This document shows positions 1 to 10,360 of a DNA stretch of 64,000 nucleotides, one piece after another (position 1 is the stretch's first letter; the number at the start of each line of letters is the position of its first letter). The notes under the pieces were generated by a model, which saw nothing but the letters and a program-made list of their open reading frames with translations, was not told the DNA's origin and did not search any database. A program made the position numbers and the translations under genes. The DNA comes from Simmondsia chinensis. Its lineage: Eukaryota; Streptophyta; Magnoliopsida; Caryophyllales; Simmondsiaceae. The stretch covers positions 7,819,501 through 7,883,500 of the forward strand of contig JAGTTD010000018.1 in the NCBI GenBank assembly GCA_018398585.1. The letters are read 5' to 3'.

Positions 1-30
1 TTCTAGGGATTAGGGAGGTGCATTGCATAC

Positions 31-582
31 TAGGATGCGTTTGGTTTAACTTATTTCACCTTATTTTTTTATCTTATTTATTTTAATAAAATCTATCTAT
101 TTACAATCTGTATCTTTTTACAGTGAAGTGTATGGTTGTGCAATATAAAAATATGTTTTTTTACAAAATAAAGTATTTCAATATAAGTTAAAAAAGTAAC
201 TTACTTACTATAATCATAAAAATGACTTAATAATATTAATTATCTATTTGTAGTAGGAAAGAAAAATTATGATAATAGTTGGTCATGATAATAGAAAGTA
301 GTGAGTATAACGACCCATGACTATAAAATGTGTGGTGGTCAGTGAGAGTGGTGATAACAAGTAAAAGTAGGTCATGGTGGTAAAGATTTAATGTTAATAT
401 AATATTTTTTTAAAGCATTTCTTTGAAATAAGTTGTGAAAAAGATCCAGTTATGAAACAGCTTAGTTATAAAATAGCTTTTTTATCTTTTTATTTAAGTT
501 GTAAAAAAGATATAAAAAGATCTTTTCTACCAACTAGACACAAGCCCTGCAGTCAAAAAAAAGTTGAACCAAACACAGCCTA
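31..582. mobile_element. candidate MITE with 22-bp imperfect terminal inverted repeats
   Basis: The ends at 31-52 and 561-582 are inverted copies of each other, matching at about 19 of 22 positions (left taggatgcgtttggtttaac..., right the complement of a taggctgtgtttggttcaac... sequence). The interior is AT-rich and non-coding. The outer TTTGGTT motif and the size resemble hAT-type MITEs. I could not find a convincing target-site duplication beside the ends, so the exact borders and the superfamily are inference. Confidence 0.4.
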
Positions 583-890
583 AGTAGAATCTAAGTAGAT
601 CTCGAAAAGATCTAACACTATATCATAACATGACATAAACACAATATGAATATGAAAACAGAATATAAATATGACAGGTTTGGATTGGAGTTTTTGAAAC
701 CAGGTTGAATTTGAAGTGATCAATTTAATTAGTTTAGGTAATTAGGTTGAATTTGGGTTTGACCCATTTCACCCGTTTCCTACACACTTGACCGATCTAT
801 ATAGTTATGTTAAGTATTTAAATGTTATAATACTGTTGTTACTTGTTATATATAGATTTTGATAGCATATCCCACATGAGATAATTTAAA
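583..890. other. AT-rich spacer, no gene seen
   Basis: No coding frame, RNA gene or bounded repeat is visible here. The last eight bases (883-890, aatttaaa) are the left target-site duplication of the TIR element that follows. Confidence 0.6.
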
Positions 891-1106
891 GGACTAGTTA
901 TTACAAAGGTTCATATACTTTATCCATCGTATCAATTTAATCCTTGTACTTTTAATTGTGTCAATTTAGTCCCTGTATAATTCAAAATGTGTCAATTTAG
1001 TCCTTAGAAAAAAATTTATGTTAATTTTTTAATGAAATTTTTAATGGTTCGGCCACAAATTGGGTTAAATTGAGTAAATATATGAATTTATAATAAGTTA
1101 CTTGTA

Positions 1107-1359
1107 CAACAACAACAACAGACCCAATGCCTCAAGGGCTCCTGCATAAGCGGGGTCTGGGAGGGGTGGATGTATGCAGCCTTACCCCTTCAGAGTATAA
1201 CTTTGCTAAGAGGTTGTTTCAGAGGACCTCCAACCTTATAGTGTTGGCAATACAAGGACTTCTCAGGAGGTCACTCATCATGGTACTACTCTCGCCCAAG
1301 CACGCTTAACTTCGGAGTTCTAACGGGATCCGATGCCTTAGTGCCTGATAAATGAACCC
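1107..1359 (-). mobile_element. SINE with a 5S rRNA-derived head and (TTG)n tail
   Basis: A perfect 19-bp direct repeat, ttataataagttacttgta, flanks the unit at 1088-1106 and 1360-1378, as expected for LINE-assisted retroposition. Read on the minus strand, the element begins with an essentially full-length 5S rRNA sequence (1359 to 1241), continues into a body of about 130 bp with the landmarks ctgcatacatccacccctcc and gaaacaacctc, and ends in four to five TTG units next to the duplication. The same body, with a different 5' part, occurs at 3233-3433. Plant SINEs normally carry a tRNA-related pol III head; here it is 5S. There is no TG..CA border, so this is not a Cassandra-type LTR element. 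No protein is encoded. Confidence 0.85.
1241..1359 (-). pseudogene. 5S rRNA sequence serving as the SINE head
   Basis: The complement of this stretch aligns with plant 5S rRNA from its 5' end to near its 3' end. The internal control region is best preserved: agttaagcgtgcttgggcga is identical to the canonical A-box region, and the C-box region reads gatgagtgacctcctgagaa, two changes from canonical. The first 15 or so bases and the last dozen are more diverged. Because it lies inside a retroposed unit, away from any 5S array, I treat it as a promoter-bearing SINE head rather than a functional rRNA gene. Identity was judged by eye. Confidence 0.9.
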
Positions 1360-1558
1360 TTATAATAAGTTACTTGTATCTAACATAATTTTACCATTCA
1401 AAATTACTTCATTAACATAGCTTAAATTTGACCAAAGGACTAAATTGACACATTTTGAATTATTCAGAGACTCAATTGACACAATTAAAAGTACAAGGAC
1501 CAAATTGACACAATGGGCAAAGTACAAAGACCTTTGGTGTAAATAATCCCAATTTAAA

Positions 1559-1860
1559 CTATATTGAGCAATGTTAATGTAATGATTTATTTTAATATAG
1601 ATATGTTATATATTTATTGCCACTCAAGGTGTAGTATTAACATGTTCATAAGTTGACAGATTAGTATTTAATGAAAAAAATAATCAATATAATTAAATGT
1701 GTAACCGACGAGTTGTGTGTTAAATAATTGGGTTAGATAGAGGTTGAAAGTTCTTAACTCATTTAATAAATGGGTCGGATTCGAATTGACTCTATTTTTA
1801 AGACATTTCGCATAACACAAAAATGAACACAATGCTACATTACACATTTGCCATCCCTAA
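1559..1860. other. AT-rich spacer, no gene seen
   Basis: Non-coding sequence between the TIR element and the LTR fragment. I see no bounded element or RNA gene. Confidence 0.55.
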
Positions 1861-2285
1861 TGCCAAGTCTTAAGCTTTGGCAGTATATGGGGGGTTGGAA
1901 AGACTAGTATGCCCTTGATCTGGTATGTAGTATAAGCATTTTGAGGCTGATGTATAGAAGCCTTTAAAGATGTCCCTTTTAAGGTTTTATAGTGATTTGG
2001 TATGTGTTTGATACATGATATTTTGTATAAAGACATGGGAATGCAAGAAATATAAGTCTTGCATTGGAACTATAAATAGTTAGGTAGTTACAAGTTGTTA
2101 AGCAAGAGTTACTGTATGGAGGTTCATATAAGTAATTGTAATTGAATTCAAGAAAAAGTATAGAATTAGAAATCACAATTATCTTCTGCCTACTTCTCTT
2201 CTCTATTCTTTTCCTCCCTCAATTTCTCTTCAAATTCTCAATTAGATCTCAAGGGACTTGATCTCTCCTGAACTAATCCGTATCA
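1861..2285 (+). repeat. orphan LTR, probable 5' LTR of a truncated retroelement
   Basis: The right edge is defined by a primer-binding site: ttggtatcagagcatctc starts at 2286 and matches the complement of the initiator tRNA-Met 3' end. A TATA box (tataaata, 2071-2078) and a pyrimidine-rich stretch after it fit an LTR promoter and R/U5 region. The left edge is placed at tgccaagtc because it gives a TG start, but no second LTR exists in the window, so this border is a guess. Confidence 0.5.
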
Positions 2286-3064
2286 TTGGTATCAGAGCAT
2301 CTCGACCGGCTCGACAATGAAATGGCTATCAATGTGAATCCAAAGCTCAAAAATCGAATAGACGAAGATCTAAGACGCTAAGGAGCTGCATTCATTGAGC
2401 AATATCGGAAGATAGATCTCAAGGATCTTAAATTGGATCCGTGGCTGGACAAATTGATCAAGTTATCTAGAAAAACTGATGAACTGGTCAATAAGGAGAA
2501 AATTGATGTTGTGACCACGAAAAATTCGACAACGAAGATGGTGGTGGCAGCGGAAATGAAATTTGTAAGCATTTGTAAATCAAAACAAATTACCTCAACA
2601 ATTGCACCCGATTTGGTCAAAACAGCACCAGAACTTACTGAAAATGAAGACCACAAGCTGGAGTCGCCAGAGTCGATATTGGAGGAGGAAGACAATGTTT
2701 CTGTCACCACCAAGGTGCCAGAACCACCAGCTTGGGTCAACGAGGTGATGTTTAGACCGGCCAAAGCCTTGGACGGAGGTTAGATGCACGGAATAAGGAA
2801 CCAACAATGATGGTCGAGGTGAAGAAAGTGACCACCACGAGAAGGCCGTCCAGCACCTCGGAGGGCAACCGCGCTTTGCTGGGGAAGACGAAGATTCCAT
2901 CATTGTCAAGACAGAAGTCGAGGATGCGAAGGGCCATGTCAAAACCGAGCCACCGCCGCGAGAGAGCGAAGAGGCTGATGATGCCTATCAACCACCGAGC
3001 GCCGACGCCTATTGTACACCGCTGGCCACCCAATTATGTGAATGAGACTGTTAAAAATTTATAG
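2286..3064 (+). pseudogene. leader and degenerate ORF of the truncated retroelement
   Basis: After the primer-binding site an ATG at 2322 opens a frame that continues, through one in-frame TAA near codon 20, to 2783. The product is charged and Glu/Lys-rich with a PPAWVNEVMF segment; it has no zinc knuckle, protease or polymerase motif I recognise. A second, overlapping Arg/Lys-rich frame runs to about 3064. Position right after a primer-binding site suggests a gag-like or captured leader protein, but this is inference. Nothing downstream matches pol or a 3' LTR, so the element is truncated. Confidence 0.35.
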
Positions 3065-3232
3065 TCAAACATAAAAATCAACGATAAACAAGATAATAGA
3101 AGATAGATGAAAGGGAGCGAATGAAGAGATAACTAAATGTGATATATTTGGATTTTAATGTACTTATAGGGAGACAAAGAGAGATTAATTATTTTCCTTT
3201 TCCCTAAATCATTAAAAAATCCAATTGAATCA

Positions 3233-3390
3233 ACAACAACAACAACAACAAGCCCAGTGCTACCAAGGGCTCCCGCCAAAAGTAGGGTTTGGGGAGGGTA
3301 GATGTACGCAGTCTTCCCCCTTCAGGGGGTTACCCTGAAGAGAGGCTGTTTCCTAGGACCCCCAGCCTAAGATCATAGTCTTGCATCCAT

Positions 3391-3433
<43 letters not shown>
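3233..3433 (-). mobile_element. SINE sharing the body of the 5S-headed SINE, with a 37-bp poly(A/T) tract
   Basis: A 13-bp duplication (tccaattgaatca) flanks the unit at 3220-3232 and 3434-3446. On the minus strand the body carries ggaaacagcctct, a ctgcgtacatctaccctccc block and a tail of about seven TTG units, collinear with the body at 1107-1240. Its 5' part (3372-3394) is not 5S and keeps no clear pol III B box, so the tRNA-type head is truncated or decayed. A run of 37 A on the plus strand (3395-3431) lies at the minus-strand 5' end. If the element were instead read on the plus strand that run would be a poly(A) tail; the TTG tail shared with the other copy favours minus. Confidence 0.72.
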
Positions 3434-3435
<2 letters not shown>

Positions 3436-4497
3436 CAATTGAATCATCCACCTAAATAGTTATCATAAAAAACTACTCCATATTGCATAGGTAACTAATC
3501 TTTGCAAAAATTCCCACTAAATTGGTAGTTTTTTTATCCTAAAATTTTTGAATATTATGGGAGTTAATTTTTTTTCTTTTTTCTTTTAAGAAAATACTTA
3601 ACAACTACTAGGTTTTTAGAATTACTGAATTCTATGGTTCATAATTTTTTGGGGAGGGCAGAAACTTCAAAATAATAATATAGACATATTTGTCTTTCTA
3701 CTAATCAAGGTTCTTATAGTCTCTATTTCAGAACTATAGTGAGCAGATCTTTTATTTGTACTTACTAAACTTCTTGATTATAAAGAATTAAAGTTAGATA
3801 ATAAAAATGTAGGATTTATTATGCATTATTATTTGCTATATAGATTTACAAATGAATGTTACCTTGACACATTGTGGTTCGAGATCAGGATAGAACTAGA
3901 GAGGGGATCACTAGTTGCTTATAACAACACCTTTCTTCGAGTCCGGTGGTGGTGCCTTGTAAGAGAAAATGTGGCTGAGTTAATTAAAAATATAGGTACT
4001 TAGTATACTACACATGAAAATATGAGTCAATTAAACTAATAATATAATATAAATTTTAATTTGTAAATAAGTTTAGTTAATAGGAAAATACATTTGGAAC
4101 ACCATCAACAAATTTAAAACCATTTTTAAGAGAGAATAAATTTTTGTGTCTATACCTGATTTTGTCTTTCTGACATACAATGTCCTCCACTGCTTCGCAA
4201 TTATAGCAATGATCACTCTGTCATTAAGATTAAGCAATGAAAAAGTGGAAAAATAGTTTTGAGTGAGAGGGAGATAGAGAGAGATTAGGAAGAGATAAAT
4301 TATAATAATGGGTGGTTATTGAAATGGCGATTTTATTTTTCTTTATAAACATAAAAATAATTAAAAGAGAAAAATAGGGGAAAGTGGGAGGTGAGAGGTA
4401 GATACCCATAACCAACCTAATTTTTTTTTTTTTTTTGGTTTCTTTAGAATTTTAGGATTTGTTACTTGAAGCCTTTATAGAGAAGGAGGAACTTCTC

Positions 4498-4502
4498 CAT
4501 AT

Positions 4503-4548
<46 letters not shown>

Positions 4549-4575
4549 CTATATTATATAATTATATATATAATA
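4498..4575. repeat. (AT)n microsatellite
   Basis: An almost pure run of alternating TA with a few TT interruptions, within otherwise AT-rich DNA. Confidence 0.9.
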
Positions 4576-5343
4576 AGATAGACTACTGATTCCTCGTGAG
4601 TTGCACGGTCGAATATTTAAAAGTTTAAATAATTGTATATCATATGTTATCGTTTTCAAATAAAGTTAGTATCTATACATTGTGAGCTTCTTATTACGCT
4701 GTTTGGAAATGCCTAAGTTATGCAATCTTAAATATTCGACAAATATTTTCAATATATTTTAAATTTGTATGATACTTAATTGATCATTTAAGTAAATTTC
4801 ATTAATTATTGTAAAATATAATGTACAATGTTATTTTACTTGATAAATATGTTGTCTTATAATTCTTTTATGCACTACTCTTATCTCATAGTTTAGTTTT
4901 TGCATACATGATATCTGTAGACATATGAAGAGAAATATTGAGAAAGAAAATTAGGAAATGAAATTAATAGTTATAGTATTAATAAAAAAAATTACAGAGA
5001 TGTCAATGGCAACCACCATGAATGCCATGGTTGAAAAGTCGGTAAACTTTTTAGAGTTTATTTCATTGTAAAGTAAGAAAATACAATAATTTTTGAGAAA
5101 GGCTAAACTGGGTATTAAGAGGGTTATTTTAAACTGTTTGTAAGTTTTTTACATACTTTTGTTGGTGGGTTTTAAATTTATGTTTTCATATTTTATTGTT
5201 GGTATTTTGTTACTGTTGCCTTCTTAATTTCATTTATATTCTTTAACTTTCTTTAAATTTTTGAATGTATTATTTATAAGTCTTATATTAATTTTTTTCA
5301 ATTTCATGGACTAAGTTTTTTCTTTACTCATTTTTTAATTATT

Positions 5344-5606
5344 TTAAACAAATTAATTTTGCAACTAATGTATTTCAAATTGTTTATTTTTTTTATTTTT
5401 TTTGTATTTTAATATCTAGATTTTGGTTTTGTTGGTTTTGAATCTTCTTTACAAAAATTAATGTTTGTACATAATGTTAAACAAATTAATTTTGCAAATA
5501 ATGTATTTCAAATTATTTATTTTTTAATTTTTTTTTATTTTTACAACAAGATTTTGGTTTTGTTGGTTTTAAAACTTCTTTACAAAAATTAATGTTTACA
5601 AATAAC
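5344..5606. repeat. tandem duplication, unit about 133 bp
   Basis: Two copies begin with ttaaacaaattaattttgca at 5344 and 5477 and both end near aaaaattaatgttt. Each unit contains ttttggttttgttggttt. The copies differ by several substitutions and small indels, so the duplication is not recent. No coding frame crosses it. Confidence 0.8.
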
Positions 5607-7291
5607 TTTTTTTTCACCTCTATTCATATTACGGATTTTTAGAAAAATATTTGTCCATTATATTTTTCTTTTCACATAACTTGTTTCATAATGATATTTG
5701 TTCATATTATTTTAATATTTTAGTTGAAATAAATTGTAAATTAGTGTTCCTTGTTTTCGATTTTTTTTTCTAAGTGATAATAGAATGTTTTATTTTGTTC
5801 AAATGTCCAATTTTGCAGTTTATTTTAATATTTAAGTAATTGGTTATGTCATATAATTGAATAGATTGTATCTTTGAAATACTTCATAATTTTTAAACTT
5901 TATATGTAGTATAGATTTGAGTAACATATGTAATGAGTAATAATTCTATGGTATAGCTAATCAATTAAAATGAACAAAATGATGGATATAGGAATGGAGA
6001 AAACTTATCAAGTGTGGTAAATATCTTTTACTGTCTAATTACATATTCTCGCTTGCCTCTTGACAAAGAAAACTGACTGCATGTGAGTCCTGCCAAGAAT
6101 GGTACAAAAAGGTTGATGCTTTTTTTCTCTATTAATATCTCAATGCAGAAGGTTTTAAGATGTTGACCCTGTGAATCAATATTTTAAAGTAGCCCTTGAT
6201 GTTTTTCTCTGCTTCCTCTCTGTCACTTTTCGAGATTGCATTATGTGCAACTATATTGAAATACCATGGAGATGAAAGACATGCCACGCAGATTATAGTG
6301 TGGGTAGTTAAGGAAATGAAGTTAGTGGAGGCAATACAATTGTGGTTATAATTGATTTTTCTTTTTTTTAATATGGAATTATATTTACACTTACGAATTT
6401 AGTTTTGCATTTTTATTTTTTTACTAAGTATAGAAATTAAGAGTTTGGGCCTTCCAAGTATCAGTACACATAGATAGATAGGAAATAATACTTTTTAATC
6501 AAATTGTTTGTTTTGCCTTTTTTCAATAGGCATTTTCTTGCGGAAATCCAAATTTAATAATTGTACTATGTCTATTTTATGGTAAGTACATATATGATGT
6601 AAATATTATTGCATTAGATATTACATTCACATACATCAGTATAAATAATAAATAAGCTCTATAATATTAGTACTATTGTTAATACATATTAATAATACAT
6701 ATTATCGTATGAAATTGCAAATATTTCTTTGATAATTATACTCCATAAAAGAAAAAAAATACAAACCACATTATTGCGTACAATTATAACGGACTTGAAT
6801 ACCAACTATTCTAAGATCTCTCTCTACTTGGGGAAATAAAATTTTCACAAAGTAAATGCTACTATTTTGGGCTGACTCTTTTCATCAAGTCATCGTTATT
6901 GGACCGCGTTATTTTGGTATGAACCGACTACTATACTCAGGCTGTGGTAAAATTTAGCATTATAAAATTTAAAATTTTTGATTTCTAACATTAGGAACAT
7001 ATCTAAATTATTTCGCTCTTGAACCTTGAGTGCTTAATCAATGATGTAAATTTTCAACATTAGGAATTGCAATTAATAATGTAGTGCCATTTCATCTTGA
7101 AAGCATATCAAATCTAAGCAAGTAGTAAATCAAATAGCAACGTCATACTGGAAGTATCAAACCTAAGCAAGTTGTAAATAAGTTAGAACAGAAAATTAAG
7201 TAAATGAGTAACTAACCAGGAGCTGTCGAAGGGTCTAGAAATAATGAAATGTATAGGTTAAAATACAAATTACATAAAATTGATTAGACTG

Positions 7292-7430
7292 TGTTAGACT
7301 ATATTGTATAGGTGTTACTATTATATGTAACTGAGCCAAATGGGCCTTCTTTGTATATCATGTAAGGCCCATTATATTTCTATAAATATATGAGAGGGCC
7401 ACTGCTCTATGCACGCTCCTCATTCTTTCA
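7292..7430 (+). repeat. Copia-1 5' LTR
   Basis: 139 bp, TGTTAG...TTTCA, with a TATA box at 7381-7388 and the primer-binding site adjacent to its 3' edge. Confidence 0.93.
7381..7388 (+). promoter_or_regulatory. TATA box in Copia-1 5' LTR
   Basis: tataaata, preserved at the matching position of the 3' LTR (11975-11982). It is about 50 bp from the LTR end, leaving a very short R/U5. Confidence 0.6.
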
Positions 7431-7594
7431 TGGTATCAGAGCTCTCCCGAGCCCTCTCATAATGGCAAACTCTAGCTTCCGTTTAATTCTTTCCATTCAA
7501 AAAAAGGGTAGAAACCCTAATTTGGCAAACCCTAGCCGCCGCGAGCTGTCCTAGCCTAGCCGCCCCCAGCTGTCGCTCTCTCTGTCTTTGCATT

Positions 7595-8738
7595 ATGGCC
7601 CACAAATACCTCTTCCGCCTCCTCTCTAGTCATCGGTGCGACTTCCACGTTGCCTACTACTGGTGGTACCCCGTCTCTTCCCACACCATTCAGCATCTCT
7701 AATATTCGACAGCACATATCATCCATTCTTATTTTGAATGATCTATCAACCTACTTAGTCTGGCACCGCTCGTTTATCTCTGCTTGTCAAGGCTATGCTA
7801 TTGATGATCATCTGGACGGTTCATCTCTTCCACCCGTTGTTGCCGATCCAACCTATCTCTACTGGAGGCAGGTTGAAAATCCCCTTATATCTTGGATACT
7901 TGGTACTATTTCCTCTGATCTTGCAAGTGTTGTATGTGTGATGATGATGATTTAACTGCTGCATTTATTTGGAGTTCCATCACTAGACTTTTCACTGATT
8001 TCGCTCAATCACGCCAATTGCAATACAACGTGAATTAACTAACATCAAGAAGGCCAATCTTCCATGTTAACATACCTCACCAAAATTAAATCCCTGGTTG
8101 ATAATCTTAAATCTGTACGTGCCTCTATATCTGACGTTGATATTGTTCTAGTTGCTGTGGATGATCTTTCTGATGAAAAAGACTTTCATGCTATTTGTAC
8201 CTCTATTACATCTAGAGTCCCTTTTCCCTCGTTTATTGAGGCTCGGTCTATGTCAATGAATGAAGAATCTCATCTTAAGAATGCTAACACCAATACCCCT
8301 ACTCTTCTCCTCCCTACCGGCACCACCCAGGTGGCGCAACCGCCACCCACAGCTAGCGCCGTGCCCACCCAACAGCAGCAGCAAGTGCCGGCCCCTGAGC
8401 AACTTGTTGCTCTCCCTGCTCATCAAAGTTCGCATGCACCTGGTTCTGGAAATCAATTTGGTAATGGTCGAGGTAATGGTCGTGGTCGTGGGGGTTAAGG
8501 TAATGGTGGAAGTCGTGGACGTCATGGTCGTGGTTATGGAGACCCATGGATGCAGAACATATGGGGTCCGAATTTTAGGGGTATGCCATGGCCTATGCCT
8601 AGGCCCATGCTGTATCACACGCCTCATTTTGGCTCAGCTCCTCAAGGTGGTAATGTACCTTCTTATCCACAATTTCATCCAGTAAATGATGCTTATACCA
8701 CTGGATATGGTTTTTACCCAGGTTTTGATGTGAGTTAG
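7595..8738 (+). pseudogene. gag: Copia-1 gag
   Basis: The probable start is the ATG at 7595. A one-base shift within the first codons is needed to enter the frame PTTGGTPSLPTPFSISNIRQ, which resembles the N-terminus of copia gag proteins (DUF4219/UBN2-type). The frame continues through a Trp-rich gag core (WRQVENPLISWILGTIS), breaks near 7955, and resumes from 8064 with the helical YLTKIKSLVDNL segment and an FIEARSMSMNEE motif typical of this gag. From about 8450 the protein becomes Gly/Arg/Asn-rich and then Pro/Met-rich, with no CCHC zinc knuckle; RNA binding presumably relied on the GRG repeats. A TAA interrupts that tail at 8496-8498. At least two frame breaks make it non-functional. It would form the virus-like particle. 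Confidence 0.8.
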
Positions 8739-8760
8739 TTTTCCCCACAGTCATATTCCA

Positions 8761-9005
8761 CCCTAATTCTTGACTCATCCTGGGTCATGGATAGTGGGGC
8801 TTCCTCTCACATGACAAATAACCCAGGTATCCTCACATCCTTGTCTCCATATACTGGTTCTGATAGAATCTTGGTTGGTAATGGTGCATCCCTTTCTATT
8901 ACAGGCATTGGGTCATGTTTCATCTCTACTCCTGCAGGTCTTTTTACTTTAAATAAAGTACTATTCATTCTCGGTCTATCCAAAAACTTACTTTCTGTCC
9001 TTTAA
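8761..9005 (+). pseudogene. Copia-1 aspartic protease
   Basis: The frame contains WVMDSGASSHMT, the retroviral-type aspartic protease active site as found in copia elements, followed by the usual VGNGASLSITGIG flap-like segment and the LGLSKNLLSVL end of the domain. The catalytic Asp-Ser-Gly is intact. The frame stops at 9003-9005, right after the domain, where an active element would read on into the integrase. Its role is to cut the gag-pol polyprotein. Confidence 0.85.
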
Positions 9006-9169
9006 TTTTGTTCTAATAATAACTGTGTTCTTGAATTTGACTATTTTGGCTTTTCTGTTAAGAATCCTAAATTGAAGTCCACCATCATCCGTTGTGTTAG
9101 CACGGGGCCTCTCTTTACTTTCTAGGATCATCCTCTTTCCATACATCGTTCGTTGCTTCTTGAGTCTCC

Positions 9170-10330
9170 TTCTCTCTTTGGCACCATCGCTTGGGCCATC
9201 TAGGAGAACCAGTTTTGTCCACTTTAGTTAAGCAAAAGTTTATTTTTTGTTCTAGTTCTTCATAATCCAGTTTGTGTCATGCTTGCCAACTAGGCAAGCA
9301 TAGTCATTTGCTTTTTCAAAAGTCTATAACCAATACTACGTGTCCTTTTGATATTGCTCATTCCGATGTATGGACATCACCTGTTCTTAGTTTCAGTGAT
9401 TTGAAGTATTATTTGTTATTATTGGATGATTACTCTCATTTTGTGTGAATTTATATTATGCGTGCCAAATCTGAGGTTTTTGACATGTTTGTTCAGTTTC
9501 GTAATCTTGTGTTGAATCAATTTGGTGTGGAAATCAAACGTTTTCAATGTGATAAAGGTACTGAATATATCAACCATGACTTTAATGGACTTTTTCTGCA
9601 AAGGTGCTTTCTCAATAGGGACTCTTGCCCTCATACATCCCAACATAATGGAAAAGTTGAACGCATGAACCGCACCATTGGTAACATGATGCGTTCCCTC
9701 TTGTTCCAAGCTTGTATGCCATTAGAAAGTTGGGTTGAAGCAGTTTCTATTGTAGCTCACATTATCAACCTACTACCATCCACTTCCATCAAGAAAAAGA
9801 TCCCTTTTCAACGTCTATATAAGAAGAAAGTTAATTATGATCACCTTTGGGTCTTCGGCAATGCCTGCTATCCAAATCTAAGTGCAAACACTTCACATAA
9901 GCTTGTTCCGCCCTCTACTTTATGTGTTTTCTTGGGTTATCCACCAAGTCATAAAGGTTATAAATGTTTGGATCTTTCTACTAATAAAGTCATTATTTTG
10001 AGGCATGTTGTTTTTGATGAAGCAGACTTTCCTTTTGCACCGGTTGGGAACCTTTTCTCAAGCTATAATGAACCGTCTTCACCACACCTTTTCCCCGCCA
10101 CTAGCATCATCACCGTTCGCCAGCTTTCCGCCACCGCAGCCGCCCCTCACAGCTACACCTGCCGCAGCGTCTCCTGCCCCTACCGAATAGCCTACGGTTC
10201 CACCCGAGGCACCCACTCCTCCCCCTGCCCGGTCTTCGATTCCTCCTGCTTCCTCTATTCATCTCATGGTAACTCGTGCCTGAGCTGGTATTGTGAAACC
10301 TTTTCTGAAACCTTTTATAATTGCTCATAA
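9170..10330 (+). pseudogene. Copia-1 integrase with GAG-pre-integrase zinc region
   Basis: The zinc-binding region begins near 9177 (HHRLGHLGEP) and includes CHACQLGKH, giving the HHCC pattern of copia integrases, with a TAA between the pairs. The catalytic core has its first Asp in AHSDVW, its second in FQCDKGTEY and its Glu in GKVERMNRTIG, so the DDE triad is readable. The C-terminal part runs through VFGNACYPNL, VFLGYPPSHKGYKCLD and HVVFDEADFPF, typical of copia, into a Ser/Pro/Ala-rich linker ending about 10330. Stops and a frame change upstream of 9458 disable it. It would insert the cDNA into the genome. Confidence 0.85.
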
Positions 10331-10360
10331 TTCGTTGCCCGAGGTTCCTTTTTCTTATAA

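Larger units (their letters stand above)
891..1550. mobile_element. non-autonomous TIR DNA transposon (MITE-like), interrupted by a SINE
   Basis: About 115 bp at each end form a long terminal inverted repeat: the left arm near 891-1010 and the right arm near 1436-1550 read as complements, both containing repeated gtgtcaatttagtcc blocks. The 8-bp sequence aatttaaa sits directly outside both ends (883-890 and 1551-1558), consistent with a target-site duplication. Removing the nested SINE and one copy of its duplication leaves about 390 bp with no coding capacity. The long arms with internal direct repeats recall Mutator-like MITEs, but 8 bp is more usual for hAT; the superfamily is left open. 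Confidence 0.72.
3447..7286. other. long AT-rich spacer without a recognisable gene
   Basis: I see only short, unsupported frames on both strands. The region holds an AT microsatellite (about 4498-4575), a 133-bp-period tandem duplication (5344-5606) and a slightly GC-richer patch near 6030-6340 that could be an old gene fragment but gives no continuous frame. The last five bases before Copia-1 (gactg, 7287-7291) are its left target duplication. Confidence 0.6.

Noticed and set aside
30..590. 8-bp target duplication for the first MITE
   Set aside because: ttgcatac on the left and agtagaat on the right do not match, so the duplication was not claimed.
1127..1309. 60-codon plus-strand frame
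   Set aside because: It lies across the SINE body and the antisense 5S rRNA sequence; the frame is a by-product.
1107..1359. Cassandra-type element (5S in an LTR)
   Set aside because: There is no TG..CA border, the duplication is 19 bp instead of 5, and a SINE body with a TTG tail is attached.
3821..4003. short plus-strand frame in the spacer
   Set aside because: No domain, no homologous copy, and composition typical of random AT-rich frames.
8253..8627. minus-strand His/Thr-rich frames
   Set aside because: They are complements of the Gly/Arg-rich gag tail of Copia-1.
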